Shown: positions 1 to 8,071 of the stretch, piece after piece | Position numbering within the stretch: the stretch's first letter is position 1 | How the letters are laid out: the number at the start of each line of letters is the position of its first letter | NCBI GenBank assembly: GCA_963742865.1 | Contig: CAVUNW010000071.1 | Coordinates: forward strand, 1-64,000 | Reading direction: 5' to 3' | Origin: Bog-532 sp963742865 | Lineage (GTDB): Bacteria > Actinomycetota > Actinomycetes > Streptosporangiales > Streptosporangiaceae | DNA: 64,000 nucleotides | Program-made: the position numbers and the translations under genes | Notes under the pieces: generated by a model | Told to the model about the DNA's origin: nothing | Databases searched by the model: none | What the model saw: the letters and a program-made list of their open reading frames with translations, nothing else

Positions 1-207
1 GGCCGCCGCCAGGCTGAACCGCTGGTTCTCGGGGTCGATCGCGAGGATCCGGACCGAGACGCAGGTGCCCACCGGCCAGGACTGCTGATGCGCGAGACCG
101 GTAAAGCCGCCGGACTCGACGAAAGAGCCGAACGGCACCTGCTTGGTCACCACGCCTTCGATAACGTCACCGGCCTGGTGACGGGCGAGGAAATCCTGCC
201 AGCTCAT
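1..207 (-). CDS. S1 RNA-binding domain protein, 3' part beyond window
   Basis: The protein runs off the left edge, so only its first 69 residues are visible. It starts MSWQDFLARHQ and then shows one S1-type OB fold: GDVIEGVVTKQVPFGSFVE followed by GGFTGLAHQQSW and VRILAIDPENQRFSL. That order (valine-rich first strand, glycine-phenylalanine loop, the D-x-E-x-x-R-F-S-L end strand) is typical of S1 repeats, which bind single-stranded RNA. A good ribosome binding site (GGAGG) lies just upstream of the ATG at 205-207. One repeat cannot tell a ribosomal S1-like protein from a small stand-alone S1 protein. Confidence 0.75.
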   Translation of the reverse strand, partial: MSWQDFLARHQAGDVIEGVVTKQVPFGSFVESGGFTGLAHQQSWPVGTCVSVRILAIDPENQRFSLAAA

Positions 208-212
208 AGATG

Positions 213-944
213 TCACCTCCCTCCGTTACGAGTGGCTGTTCGCTTGCGCCGGGCGGCCTGTCGCGTGAGGTGGTCGCGTTCGGGGAGGCTGGGCGCCGAT
301 CGGGCAGCTTCGGCGTAGAGCCGTGCCGCGGTCACTGGGTCACCGTCACGCTCGTGCAGGTACGCCGCGACGGCGGCGTGGCGGGGCAGGGCCGGGTCGA
401 GCCCCGCCAGGGCGGCCCGCGGGCCGTCGGCCTCGCCGACCGCGACGGCCCGGTTGAGGCGGGCCACCGGGCTGCCGGTGAGGCGCACCAGTTCGTCGTA
501 CCACTCGACGATCTGCACCCAGTCGGTCTCCGCGGCCGTCCGGGCGTCGGCGTGGAGCGCGGCGATGGCGGCCTGGGCCTGGAACTCGCCCAGGAGGTCG
601 CGGGTGGGGGCGGCCTGGAGCACGTCGACGCCCTCGGCGATCAGGCGGGTGCTCCACAGGCTGCGGTCCTGCTCGGCCAGAGGCACGAGCCTGCCGTCGG
701 GGCCGGTCCGTGCCGGGCGCCGGGCGTGGTGGAGCAGCATGAGCGCGAGCAGGCCCGCGACCTCCTCATGGTTGGTCTTGGCCGCCAGCTGGCGAGTGAG
801 CCGGATCGCCTCGCCGACGAGGTCGACGTCGCCGGAGTAGCCCTCGTTGAAGACCAGGTAGAGCACGCGCAGCACCGTGGCGACGTCACGGGGCTGGTTG
901 AACCGGACGCCCGAGACGGTCCGCTTGGCCCTGCTGATCCGCAC
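213..944 (-). pseudogene. ECF42-type sigma factor, C-terminal fragment only
   Basis: The 243 residues match the C-terminal extension of large ECF sigma factors (DUF6596/TPR-like part). Shared landmarks with the intact copy at 4827-6116 are VLYLVFNEGYSGD, GLLALMLLHHARR, LAEQDRSLW, QAQAAIAALHA and SPVARLNRAVAVGEA. The reading starts with RISRAKRTV, which is the end of the sigma-4 helix-turn-helix. Sigma domain 2 and most of domain 4 are absent upstream, where an in-frame stop appears eight codons before. It therefore cannot bind promoters as a sigma factor. It is best read as a 5'-deleted paralogue; internal initiation at the GTG is possible but unproven. Confidence 0.75.
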
Positions 945-1084
945 GGCCCATTGTGGCTGTGTTCACCGTCGGATCGCCGCTCTCGATCGGCACCCGGTGC
1001 GGCCGGCCGGAGCAGGCCTTGTCCGCGCACCGCGGTGGGGCTGAGGCGTGGGCGATCCACCCAACGCGGGCGACCGCGCGGCGC

Positions 1085-1582
1085 TCAGGCGCGCTGACGC
1101 TCGTCCCGCTGCCGGGCCAGCTCCTCGACCGCGCTCGGCAGAGTCGTCTCGAAGTCGATCAGCTTCGCCCACGTCGGGCTCACGACGATCCGGACCATGC
1201 CGTCGTAGAGCGAACGCACCTCCGCCTCCCAGTCGACCCGTTGCTCGGGCGTCATCTCGTAGGTGCCGCTCGCCTCGAGATACTCGTCCGGGATGCCATC
1301 GACGACGTCCAGATCGGCCCGGCCGCGGATGAGCAAGATCTTGGGCGGGTGCACCTCGGTGTCGATCGTCAGGGCAACCGTCGGGTTCTTGCGCAGGGCC
1401 GGGAGCTTCGGGGCGTTCTTCGCAGTGCACATGACGATCTCCGAGCCGTTCCAGGTGAACGCGATCGGGACATTGCGGGGTGTGCCGTCCTTGGCGACGT
1501 AGGCCAGGCGGGTCAGGTCGCGGGCCAGCAGTTCCTGGCTGATCGGCCGGTTCAGAACCTCGGTGATCTCGTTCGGTTGCAC
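1085..1582 (-). CDS. PPOX-class (pyridoxamine oxidase-like) flavin/F420 protein
   Basis: A 165-residue split-barrel protein. It has the N-terminal arm (LARLAYV-type strand with DGTPRNVPIAFTWNG), the central KLPALRKNPTVALTID block, and a strand IRGRADLDVVDG followed by a C-terminal helix, as in PPOX-class proteins that bind FMN or F420 and reduce small substrates. A GTG start follows GAGGGAGGGAT, a strong ribosome binding site. It begins two bases after the stop of the truncated VOC gene and is probably co-transcribed with it. Substrate cannot be inferred. Confidence 0.8.
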   Translation of the reverse strand: MQPNEITEVLNRPISQELLARDLTRLAYVAKDGTPRNVPIAFTWNGSEIVMCTAKNAPKLPALRKNPTVALTIDTEVHPPKILLIRGRADLDVVDGIPDEYLEASGTYEMTPEQRVDWEAEVRSLYDGMVRIVVSPTWAKLIDFETTLPSAVEELARQRDERQRA

Positions 1583-1584
1583 GG

Positions 1585-1770
1585 TTATCCCTCCCTCTGG
1601 CCGTCCGGGGGCGGCACGACCGCGATTTCTGCCCGGACACCGTCGAGCCCCGCGACACGATCCACCCGCCGGCCCTCGCCCTGCAGCTCGAGTCCGAGCT
1701 CGACGAAGAACTCAGTCGCGGCCGCGGGATCATCGACGACGATGCCCACGTGGTCCATCCGTTCGATCAT
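1585..1770 (-). pseudogene. VOC/glyoxalase-fold protein, truncated to 61 residues
   Basis: The start MIERMDHVGIVVDDPAAATEF is the first beta strand and helix of a vicinal-oxygen-chelate (glyoxalase) module, with the metal-ligand histidine in DHVGIVV. The protein continues to VRAEIAVVPPPDGQ and then stops, where full-length family members (120-150 residues) carry a second half-module with the other metal ligands. Half of the active site is missing. The stop abuts the PPOX gene, so a deletion has probably joined the two. ATG at 1768-1770 is preferred because the longer reading adds an arginine-rich, non-homologous leader. Confidence 0.6.
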
Positions 1771-1873
1771 GGTGGTTCTCCTTCTTCGTCGCGCGGCCTG
1801 TCGTGGCCGCTGGTGTCCCTGGGACGGAGCCAGCGCCACATTCTCGACATGTTCGTTCGATGTCCGGGGGACG

Positions 1874-2050
1874 GAATTAGCCGAATCAGCCCTGGCCGAG
1901 GCCGGGCAACGCGGCGTACCCCCGATCTTCCTGTCCGAGCACCGCTACCAGCTCGCGCTGCGCCAGGCGGAACGCGACTGGATCGTGGCGTTCACCCAGG
2001 CGCTGCGGACCGGCGCCCTCACCTGGCCAGCCCACCGAGAAAAGACGTGA
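1874..2050 (+). other. Unassigned C-terminal coding fragment
   Basis: This frame reads as protein-like (ELAESALAEAGQRGVPP, then EHRYQLALRQAERDWIV and TGALTWPAHREKT, stop at 2050). It resembles the C-terminal helical part of a transcription regulator, perhaps PadR-like, but no DNA-binding domain is present upstream, where the opposite strand carries the VOC gene. It is probably a remnant. It ends seven bases before the next remnant, suggesting a scrambled block. Confidence 0.25.
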
Positions 2051-2056
2051 ACCACT

Positions 2057-2400
2057 ATGGCCCAGACACCCGGCGAGTTCGCCCGCGCCGCCCAGGCCCG
2101 GCTGGCCCGTACCGTGAACTTCGGGCCGGACCTCGGCGCGGCCCAGGAACCAGGCTGGACCATCGAAATCAAGCGCTCCCACCTCGAGGCATGCGCCGAG
2201 GCCGGCTTCACCGCTATCCGGCTGCTGATCCTGCTGGCAGCCCCCCGCACGGCCCGCGGGCTGGACCGCAGCCGCCGCCGACCCGCAGGCCGACCTCGCC
2301 GGCATAATCGCCGACTTCCGCCGTGGCTATTCGTTCCGTTGTCCCCTACGGGATCATCGCCGCGTACCGCAGCGCCGTCCACAGCGGACGACAAAAGGTA
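2057..2400 (+). pseudogene. Possible GH5-like (cellulase family) N-terminal remnant
   Basis: The first 55 residues (RTVNFGPDLGAAQEPGWTI, then RSHLEACAEAGFTAIRL) resemble the entry strand of glycoside hydrolase family 5 barrels, which typically read 'G-x-N-x-G-N-x-L-x-A' followed by 'F-x-x-I-x-x-A-G-F-x-x-V-R-I-P'. After position 2230 the frame becomes arginine-rich and family resemblance disappears; no catalytic Asn-Glu motif is seen. It is too short to be active. The assignment rests on a weak pattern and could be wrong. Confidence 0.35.
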
Positions 2401-2402
2401 AA

Positions 2403-2428
2403 GGCAAGGAGGTTACGCACTCCTTGCC
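2403..2428. promoter_or_regulatory. Perfect 9-bp inverted repeat (hairpin)
   Basis: GGCAAGGAG at 2403-2411 pairs exactly with CTCCTTGCC at 2420-2428 around an 8-base loop, followed by ACTTTCAAT. It could be a weak factor-independent terminator closing the upstream remnants, or an operator for the promoter region that carries the rifamycin element 24 bp further on. Confidence 0.5.
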
Positions 2429-2451
2429 ACTTTCAATCTATAGCGCACCGG

Positions 2452-2470
2452 GGGGCTTGCGGCAAGACCC
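2452..2470 (+). promoter_or_regulatory. Rifamycin-associated element (RAE)
   Basis: GGGGCTTGCGGCAAGACCC is a 19-bp interrupted palindrome matching, from memory, the rifamycin-associated element of actinomycetes at all but about one position. RAEs precede rifamycin-inactivating genes (rph, arr, rox) and helD and mediate induction by rifamycins. Here it lies about 220 bp upstream of a rifampicin monooxygenase reading frame, which supports both assignments. The rest of 2402-2688 holds no convincing gene. Confidence 0.85.
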
Positions 2471-2688
2471 GGGTCGTGCGGCAGAATCTCCAGCCGAAGC
2501 CAGAACCTGCGGAAATCAGGGATTCGCGACGTACGTTTGCTTTGCCGACGTGCGGGTCTCGCGGGACGCTGAATCGCCGGCGGGACTCGCGGTGCGGTTG
2601 CGGGCACCCGGCGCGGAGGGGCGGTGTGCGCGCCGCCGGACTGCGCGGAGCAACTGGCCGAATGCAACCTTGCTGAACGGGGGTTTTC

Positions 2689-3470
2689 ATGATTGACGTG
2701 ATCGTGGCCGGCGGCGGGCCGACCGGCGTGATGCTGGCCAGCGAGCTGCGGCTGCACGGCGTCCACGTGCTCGTGCTGGAGAAGGACGCGGAGCCGACCA
2801 GGGTTGTCCGCGCGCTCGGCCTGTACGCGCGCAGCATCGAGGTGATGGACCAGCGCGGCCTGCTGGAGCGGTTCCTCCCGCTCGGCCAGCAGTACCCGGT
2901 CGGTGGTTTCTTCGCCGGCATCAGCAAGCCGGCGCCGGACCGGCTGGACACCGCACATCCCTACGTCCTCGGCATCCCGCAGACCACCACCGACCGCCTG
3001 CTGACCGAGCACGCCACCGAACTCGGCGCCGAGATCCGGCGCGCTGCGAACTGGCCGGGCTAAGCCAGGACGACCACGGGGTGACCGCCTGGCTGGCCGA
3101 CGGCACGCCGCTGCGCTCGCGCTACCTCGTCGGCTGCGACGGCGGCCGCAGCACGGTGCGCAAGCTGCTCGGCGTCGGCTTCCCCGGCGAGCCCGCCACG
3201 CGCGAGACGCTGCTGGGCGAGGTGGAGCTGACGGCGCCACTGGAGACGCTGAACGCCGTGGTGACCGAAATCCGCAAGACCCACAAGGGGTTCGGCGCCG
3301 TGCCCCTCGGGGACGGGGTTTACCGCGTCGTCGTGCCTGCCGAAGGGGTGGCCGAGGACCGCACGATCCCGCCGGCCCTCGAGGAGCTCAGGCAGCAGCT
3401 GCGGGTGTTCGCCGGCACCGACTTCGGCGTGCACTCACCGCGCTGGCTCTCCCGCTTCGGCGACGCTACC
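2689..3470 (+). pseudogene. rox: Rifampicin monooxygenase (Rox), frameshifted and 3'-truncated
   Basis: The protein starts with the FAD-binding motif MIDVIVAGGGPTGVMLASEL and continues with LDTAHPYVLGIPQTTTDRLL, as in class A flavoprotein aromatic hydroxylases of the Rox group, which hydroxylate rifamycins and inactivate them. A one-base shift near 3040 ends the first frame (ANWPG stop); the neighbouring frame resumes with LADGTPLRSRYLVGCDGGRSTVR, containing the second FAD motif (DG), and runs to RWLSRFGDAT at about 3468. There homology ends, before the GD-A-A-H motif and the C-terminal thioredoxin-like domain (full length about 470-480 residues). The frameshift may be a sequencing error, but loss of the last 40 percent is real on this sequence. 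An RAE sits upstream. Confidence 0.8.
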
Positions 3471-3651
3471 GGTGGCGATGCCGGCCAGGACGAGGTGGTC
3501 GATGTCCTGCGCGTCGATTCCCAGCCACCAGCTCCAGGCCGGACCTGGCGAGCGTTGCCTCCACGGTGCCGTGGGCAAGCTCGGCGGCGACTGCCAGCAC
3601 CTGGTCGTTGAAGTCGCGCTCCAAAATCACCCGCCTGGCTGTCCATCGCAC
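3471..3651 (-). other. Remnant resembling an isochorismatase-fold segment
   Basis: Immediately after the rox break, the opposite strand encodes ILERDFNDQVLAVAAELAHG and, in the next frame, GIDAQDIDHLVLAGIATG. The latter resembles the G-I-D-x-L-V-L-A-G-I-A-T block around the nucleophile of isochorismatase-like hydrolases, but the Cys/Ser-containing continuation is cut by the rox junction. It is reported as a fragment only. Confidence 0.25.
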
Positions 3652-3735
3652 GGGATCCCATTCGTCGAGATGGTGACCGGCTCGAAAAGCCGCGACACGA
3701 CGAGGCCGCCACGGCCCGCGACCCAGGAGGAAGAC

Positions 3736-3939
3736 ATGAACCCATCGATGATCCAGGCGATCGCCGCCCAGCGGAGCACCGAACTGCAGGAGCAGGCGGC
3801 AGCATGGCGGCGGGCCGGAGGCAACGGCCGCTCAGGGCTAGCCCGCCGGTTGTGGCTGTCCAGGCCGCTCCCAGCCGTCGGCCGCGGCGCAGCGTCCCGG
3901 CCCGTGCCGCGGTCGTTGCGCGGCCCGCAGGCGGCCTGA
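3736..3939 (+). CDS. Small basic hypothetical protein
   Basis: A 67-residue frame (MNPSMIQAIAAQRSTELQEQ, then arginine-rich) preceded by a strong AGGAGG at 3725-3730, five bases before the ATG. Short proteins of this design, an amphipathic 'M-x-x-x-I-x-A-x-A-x-x-R-x-x-E-L-x-x-x-A' helix followed by a basic tail, are frequent in actinobacteria with no known role. The C-terminal half (LSRPLPAVGRGAASRP) is low complexity and may be frameshifted. Its position just before the DGPF/ECF pair may be incidental. Confidence 0.5.
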   Translation: MNPSMIQAIAAQRSTELQEQAAAWRRAGGNGRSGLARRLWLSRPLPAVGRGAASRPVPRSLRGPQAA

Positions 3940-4102
3940 GACCGTCATCCGGAAGGCGCTCGGCCGGCCTTGTCCGTCGCGGGCCGACCGGGGCTGGTCG
4001 CCACCGAGACAGCCAGGCACGCCCACCGGCCTATCCATCAGCGCGTGCAGGCGGCACGCGAATACGCGATCATCTGTTACGTCTACGGGAAGCGAGGCTG
4101 AG

Positions 4103-4830
4103 ATGAAATACCTGCTGTTCATATGCGCTGATGGCCTGCCGGCACCGGAGGACCTGGCGGTCATGCAGCGCGAGTGCCCCGGCTGGGTCGAGGAGATGGA
4201 CGGCCGCGGCGTGCGGCTGCTCGGCCGGGAGCTGGACCTCCCGCAGACGGCGGCGACGGTGCGCGTGCGCGACGGCCAGACGCTGGTGACCGACGGCCCG
4301 TTCGCGGAGACCAAGGAGTTCGTGGCAGGCTTCGACCTGCTCGAATGCGCCGACCTGGACGAGGCGATCGAGGTGACGGCCAAGCACCCGTCGTCCTGGT
4401 TCCAGATGATCGAGATCCGGCCCTTCAGTGGACGGGCTGCGGCTGGGCGAGAAGGCGTCCGCGTTCGGGCGAGAGGACGACTCGGCGGGCACCCCGTACC
4501 TGCTGAGCATGTGGGTAGGCGGAACGCCGACGCCGCCGCTGGACGACCAGGCAGTGATGCGGGAGTGCGACGCCTGGCGGCAGGACCTGGAGGCGCGCGG
4601 CCTCCACGTCCTGGGGAACGCGCTCGGGCGGCCCGGACACGGCTACGACGCTGCGCGTCCGTGACGGGCAGATGCTGCTCAGTGACGGGCCGGGCATCGA
4701 GACCGAGGAGTTCATCGCCGGCATCGACGTCGTCAGCTGCGCTGATCGGCAGCAGGCGATCGAGCTCGCGGCCGCGCATCCGATGGCGCGATACCACGCG
4801 ATCGAGGTGCGCCCGTTCTGGAGCGAATGA
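4103..4830 (+). pseudogene. Tandem YCII/DGPF-domain protein, two frameshifts
   Basis: Two YCII domains follow each other without a stop. The first (MKYLLFICADGLPAPEDLAV to FQMIEIRPF) contains the eponymous VTDGPFAETKEF motif. A shift near 4427 leads, after a short linker, to the second domain (YLLSMWVGGTPTPPLDDQAV), which shifts again near 4640 and finishes with LRVRDGQMLLSDGP and YHAIEVRPFWSE. YCII domains are ferredoxin-like folds with a conserved His/Asp pair; DGPF proteins are the genomic partners of ECF42 sigma factors. The stop overlaps the start of the sigma gene, so the two are translationally coupled. It could originally have been two genes; no stop or ribosome site between the domains favours one. 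Confidence 0.75.
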
Positions 4831-6116
4831 CCATGCCGGCGGTCCAGCACGCGGTTGAGGCAGCCTTCCGCGAGGAGTGGGGTCGCGTCGTCGCCACGCT
4901 GATCCGGCGGACCGGCGACTGGGACCTAGCCGAGGAGTGCGCGCAGGAAGCGTTCACGCAGGCGCTGCGGCGGTGGCCGGTCGACGGCGTCCCGCAGCGC
5001 CCCGGCGCCTGGCTGACGACCGTCGCCGGCAATCGCGCGCTCGACCGGTTGCGGCGCGCCGCCCGCGAAGCGGAGCTGCTGGAGCAGGCCGGCCGAGAGG
5101 CGCCGCGGTCCGGTACGGATGAGGAAGCGATGCCTGAGCTGTTCGATGAGACCGACGAGATCGAGGACGACCGCCTCCGGCTGATCTTCACCTGCTGCCA
5201 CCCGGCCCTCCCCCTGGAGGGCCGGGTGGCCCTGACGCTGCGGAGCCTCGCCGGGCTCACCACGGCCGAGATCGCCCGCGCGTTCCTGGTGCCCGAAGCG
5301 ACGATGGCCAAGCGCCTGACCCGCACCAAGTCGAAGATCGCGGCCGCCGGGATTCCCTACCGAGTGCCGCCCGCGCACCTGCTGCCGGAACGCACCGCCG
5401 GGGTGCTGGCGGTGCTCTACCTGATGTTCAACGAGGGCCACTCGGCCACCTCAGGCACGGAGCTGATCCGCGCCGGCCTGTGCGACGAGGCGATCCGCCT
5501 GGGGCGGGCTCTGCAGCAGATGATGCCGGACGAGCCCGAGGCGATGGGCGCGCTGGCGCTGATGCTGCTGCACCACTCCCGCCGCCACGCGCGGGTGGGC
5601 GGCGACGGCGAGCTGATCACGCTGGAGGAGCAGGACCGGGGCCGCTGGGACAAGGCGGAGATCCAGGAGGGGCTGCGGCTACTGGAGTCGGCGCTGCGCC
5701 GGCGGCAGGTCGGGCCCTACCAGCTGCAGGCGGCGATCGCCGCCTGCCACGCCCGCGCCGGAAGCGCCGCGGACACCGACTGGCGTGAGATCGCCGGCCT
5801 GTACGCGCTGCTGGAGGGACAGATGCCGTCGCCCGTGGTGAGGCTCAACCGGGCGGTGGCGGTGGCGATGGCCGGCGACATCGAGGCGGCCCTGGCGATC
5901 ATCGATGAGCTCAGCGGCGACGCTCGGCTGGAGCGGTATTACCTGCTGGAGGCGACCCGGGCCGACCTGCTGCGGCGCCGAGGCGATCAGGCCGCCGCCG
6001 CGGCGGCCTATGAGCGCGCGCTGCCGCTGGCGCCGTCCGAGATGGAGCGCCGGTACCTGCTGAGCAGGCTGCAGGAGGTCGGCACCGGCGACGGCCGGCC
6101 CGGCGCGCCACGTTGA
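4827..6116 (+). CDS. ECF42-type RNA polymerase sigma factor with C-terminal TPR extension
   Basis: This intact 429-residue protein has sigma domain 2 (EEWGRVVATLIRRTGDWDLA, AEECAQEAFTQAL), a sigma-4 helix-turn-helix (LTTAEIARAFLVPEATMAKR), and a long C-terminal DUF6596/TPR-like extension (VLYLMFNEGHSAT, GALALMLLHHSRR, PSPVVRLNRAVAVAMAGD). Standard ECF factors are about 180 residues; the 200-residue extension and a coupled DGPF gene upstream define the ECF42 group, which has no classical anti-sigma factor and is thought to be controlled through the extension. The ATG overlaps the preceding stop (ATGA). A truncated paralogue lies at 213-944. Confidence 0.9.
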   Translation: MTMPAVQHAVEAAFREEWGRVVATLIRRTGDWDLAEECAQEAFTQALRRWPVDGVPQRPGAWLTTVAGNRALDRLRRAAREAELLEQAGREAPRSGTDEEAMPELFDETDEIEDDRLRLIFTCCHPALPLEGRVALTLRSLAGLTTAEIARAFLVPEATMAKRLTRTKSKIAAAGIPYRVPPAHLLPERTAGVLAVLYLMFNEGHSATSGTELIRAGLCDEAIRLGRALQQMMPDEPEAMGALALMLLHHSRRHARVGGDGELITLEEQDRGRWDKAEIQEGLRLLESALRRRQVGPYQLQAAIAACHARAGSAADTDWREIAGLYALLEGQMPSPVVRLNRAVAVAMAGDIEAALAIIDELSGDARLERYYLLEATRADLLRRRGDQAAAAAAYERALPLAPSEMERRYLLSRLQEVGTGDGRPGAPR

Positions 6117-6233
6117 TCACACAATTGGCGGCTGTTGCTCAAGCCCCGAGGCCAACCACTTCCCGTCGCACTGCGCGCACCGCGATGACTGCAATCGCCC
6201 GGCCCGGGGACAGCCCGGAAGCACGCGGGGGCG

Positions 6234-7247
6234 TTAGGCGCGGCGGCCGTCGGCTTCGGCGCGGGCGCGCAGGTCACCGCCGGAGCGCTGGCGCGTCCCG
6301 GCCTGGCCGTCCACCTGTCCCCCGCGGGCCAGCCGGGCATCAGCGTGTCCCGCATCGACACCGACCGAGTCCACACTGACCGGCGGCGAGGGCTGAACCT
6401 CTTCGTCGTTCGCCATCGCGACCGGAGACTTGGCGATCTCGATATAGCCGACCACGATCAGCGCCAGCGCGACGATCTCCGGGATCAGGAACAAGCCGAG
6501 CCGCAGGTGCTCCCCGAACAGCAGGACGCCGTAGGTGATGCTGATCAGCGCGTCGCCGACGGTCAGCATCGGCTGTGAGGCGACCAGCGTCCCGGCCTGC
6601 AGGGCGTTCTGGAGCAGGAACAGGGAGCCGACACCCGCAATGGCCACCCCGTAGAGCTGCCACGTCGTGAAGAACGCGGCCGGGCCCTGGTCGAGCGCGG
6701 CGACGGCTTCCTTCAGCAGCGCCGCGGTGAGCGCGTACCCGCACGCGGCCGCGAGGCCGAGCAGGGCGGCGCGCGGCTCACCGTTGACCCGCAGCGCGGC
6801 CAGGATCACCACGGTCTCGAAGCAGCCGGTCGCGATCAGCGTCAGGATCCAGATGTGCGTGGGCGCGTGGTCGGTCCCGCCGCTGGGCTCGGCCGCGGCC
6901 AGTCCCGTCCCGAGGCTGACCGTGACCAGGGCGACGGCGCCCCACGTGCGGCGGTCCAGCCGGCGGTGCCACACGTAGCTGCTGAGCAGCAGGGTCAGCG
7001 GCAGTTCGACGATGAAGATCGGCTGGACGAGCGCGATCGGGCCGGTGGCCAGCGCCCCGGCCTGCAGTACCGACGCGACCACGACCATCCCGATCCCGGC
7101 CAGCCAGATCCGGCGCCGGATCAGGTCGGCGAGCAGCGACAGCTCCAGCGGCCGCGACGTCTGGGCCTGGGAAGCCGCGCGGCGCTGCAGGACAGACGCG
7201 GTGGCGTTGCTAGCCGCCGTCAGAAGCGCCAGCACGACAGAAATCAC
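6234..7247 (-). CDS. DMT-superfamily (EamA-like) integral membrane transporter
   Basis: This 337-residue protein has about nine to ten hydrophobic segments between residues 1 and 285, alternating with short loops. The first is MISVVLALLTAASNATASVL and a later pair is EIVALALIVVGYIEIA. Two halves of five helices each with a basic residue-poor core are typical of drug/metabolite transporters. The last 60 residues are hydrophilic and of unclear value. The GTG start has only a weak ribosome site. Substrate is unknown. It converges with the ECF42 gene across 117 bp in which no clear terminator hairpin was found. Confidence 0.75.
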   Translation of the reverse strand: MISVVLALLTAASNATASVLQRRAASQAQTSRPLELSLLADLIRRRIWLAGIGMVVVASVLQAGALATGPIALVQPIFIVELPLTLLLSSYVWHRRLDRRTWGAVALVTVSLGTGLAAAEPSGGTDHAPTHIWILTLIATGCFETVVILAALRVNGEPRAALLGLAAACGYALTAALLKEAVAALDQGPAAFFTTWQLYGVAIAGVGSLFLLQNALQAGTLVASQPMLTVGDALISITYGVLLFGEHLRLGLFLIPEIVALALIVVGYIEIAKSPVAMANDEEVQPSPPVSVDSVGVDAGHADARLARGGQVDGQAGTRQRSGGDLRARAEADGRRA

Positions 7248-7384
7248 GGCAATGTTCCTACCCCCGGGACATCAAACGCTACCAGTTGTTATTCTGCCTA
7301 GCCCGGGTATTTGGCCTGTACGGCGGCCCCGCCGCGCCTGCCCCGGGGCCCAGGCCCGCAGCCCCGGGAAAGGCAGCAGGCTCC

Positions 7385-7789
7385 TTACCGCCGGAAGACG
7401 GCCAGCGCGGTGACGTAGATCACGGCGAAGATGGCGTCCATGGCGGCCCACGGATTACCGGACCCGCCGCGCGCCAGGCTCACGATCGCCGCGCCCACGC
7501 AGAACACGGCCAGGCCCACGCCCGCAATCGCGGTGGCCCGCAGGTCCACCGCGGCCTGCCGTTCGTCCGGGCGGCCGCCGAACAGCGCGCCGAAGTCGCC
7601 GCCGCGCCGGCCAACCCACCAGAAGAGGACCGTGAAGAGCCAGGGTGAGGCCGGCCTCCGTCGCGATCAGGGCGGCCGATGCTCCCCCGGCGGCCGCCGC
7701 GGCCGTGATCGCTCCCCCGCCGGCCAGCATGATCCCCGGTGCCAGGAGCCGGCGCCGCGCCCGGCGCGTGCTGGTGCTGCCGCTGTCAT
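7385..7789 (-). pseudogene. Small DUF2178-like membrane protein, frame broken
   Basis: The ATG overlaps the stop of the HTH gene (ATGA), and the last part in the same frame reads FGALFGGRPDERQAAVDLRA, ATAIAGVGLAVFCVGAAIV and FAVIYVTALAVFRR, a two-helix membrane segment with the R-P-D-E-R-Q motif seen in membrane proteins paired with small XRE regulators. Between them the hydrophobic stretch LAPGIMLAGGGAITAAAAAG and ALIATEAGLTLAL lies in another frame, so two compensating indels near 7630 and 7755 are needed. With these corrected it is a four-helix protein of about 134 residues. Confidence 0.6.
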
Positions 7790-7989
7790 GCCCCGTCCTC
7801 CTCCGTAACGAAAAGCTGCTCCACGGTCGTGGAGAAGAACCGCGCCAGCGCGATCGCCAGCGGCAGGGAGGGCATGTAGCGGCCACGCTCGATGGCGATG
7901 ACCGTCTGCCGGGAGACGTTCAGCGCCTCCCCGAGCTCCGCCTGGGACAGGCCCTGGCCCAGGCGCATTTCGCGCACCAGGTTCTTCAT
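7786..7989 (-). CDS. Small XRE-family (Cro/CI-like) transcriptional regulator
   Basis: A 67-residue protein that is nearly only a helix-turn-helix: MRLGQGLSQAELGEALNVSR, then QTVIAIERGRYMPSLPLAIA and FSTTVEQLF. This matches the YozG-like group that regulates an adjacent membrane protein gene. The gene downstream overlaps by four bases. A perfect palindrome, ATGTAAAG-N4-CTTTACAT, sits three bases upstream of the ATG and overlaps the predicted promoter, so autorepression is likely. The promoter geometry suggests a leaderless mRNA. Confidence 0.88.
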   Translation of the reverse strand: MKNLVREMRLGQGLSQAELGEALNVSRQTVIAIERGRYMPSLPLAIALARFFSTTVEQLFVTEEDGA

Positions 7990-7991
7990 GC

Positions 7992-8037
7992 ATGTAAAGG
8001 TAGCTTTACATCGGCCGCAGTGTCAAGCGTCCTTTAC
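7992..8037 (-). promoter_or_regulatory. Operator and promoter of the XRE gene
   Basis: Perfect inverted repeat ATGTAAAG (7992-7999) / CTTTACAT (8004-8011), plus an extra half-site CTTTAC at 8032-8037. On the minus strand TTGACA (complement of 8021-8026) and TACCTT (complement of 7997-8002) form an 18-bp-spaced -35/-10 pair, so bound repressor would cover the -10. The predicted transcription start falls at or one base before the ATG. Confidence 0.7.
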
Positions 8038-8071
8038 AAGGCGCGGGCGCGGCTCACGCCCCGCCCGGGCC

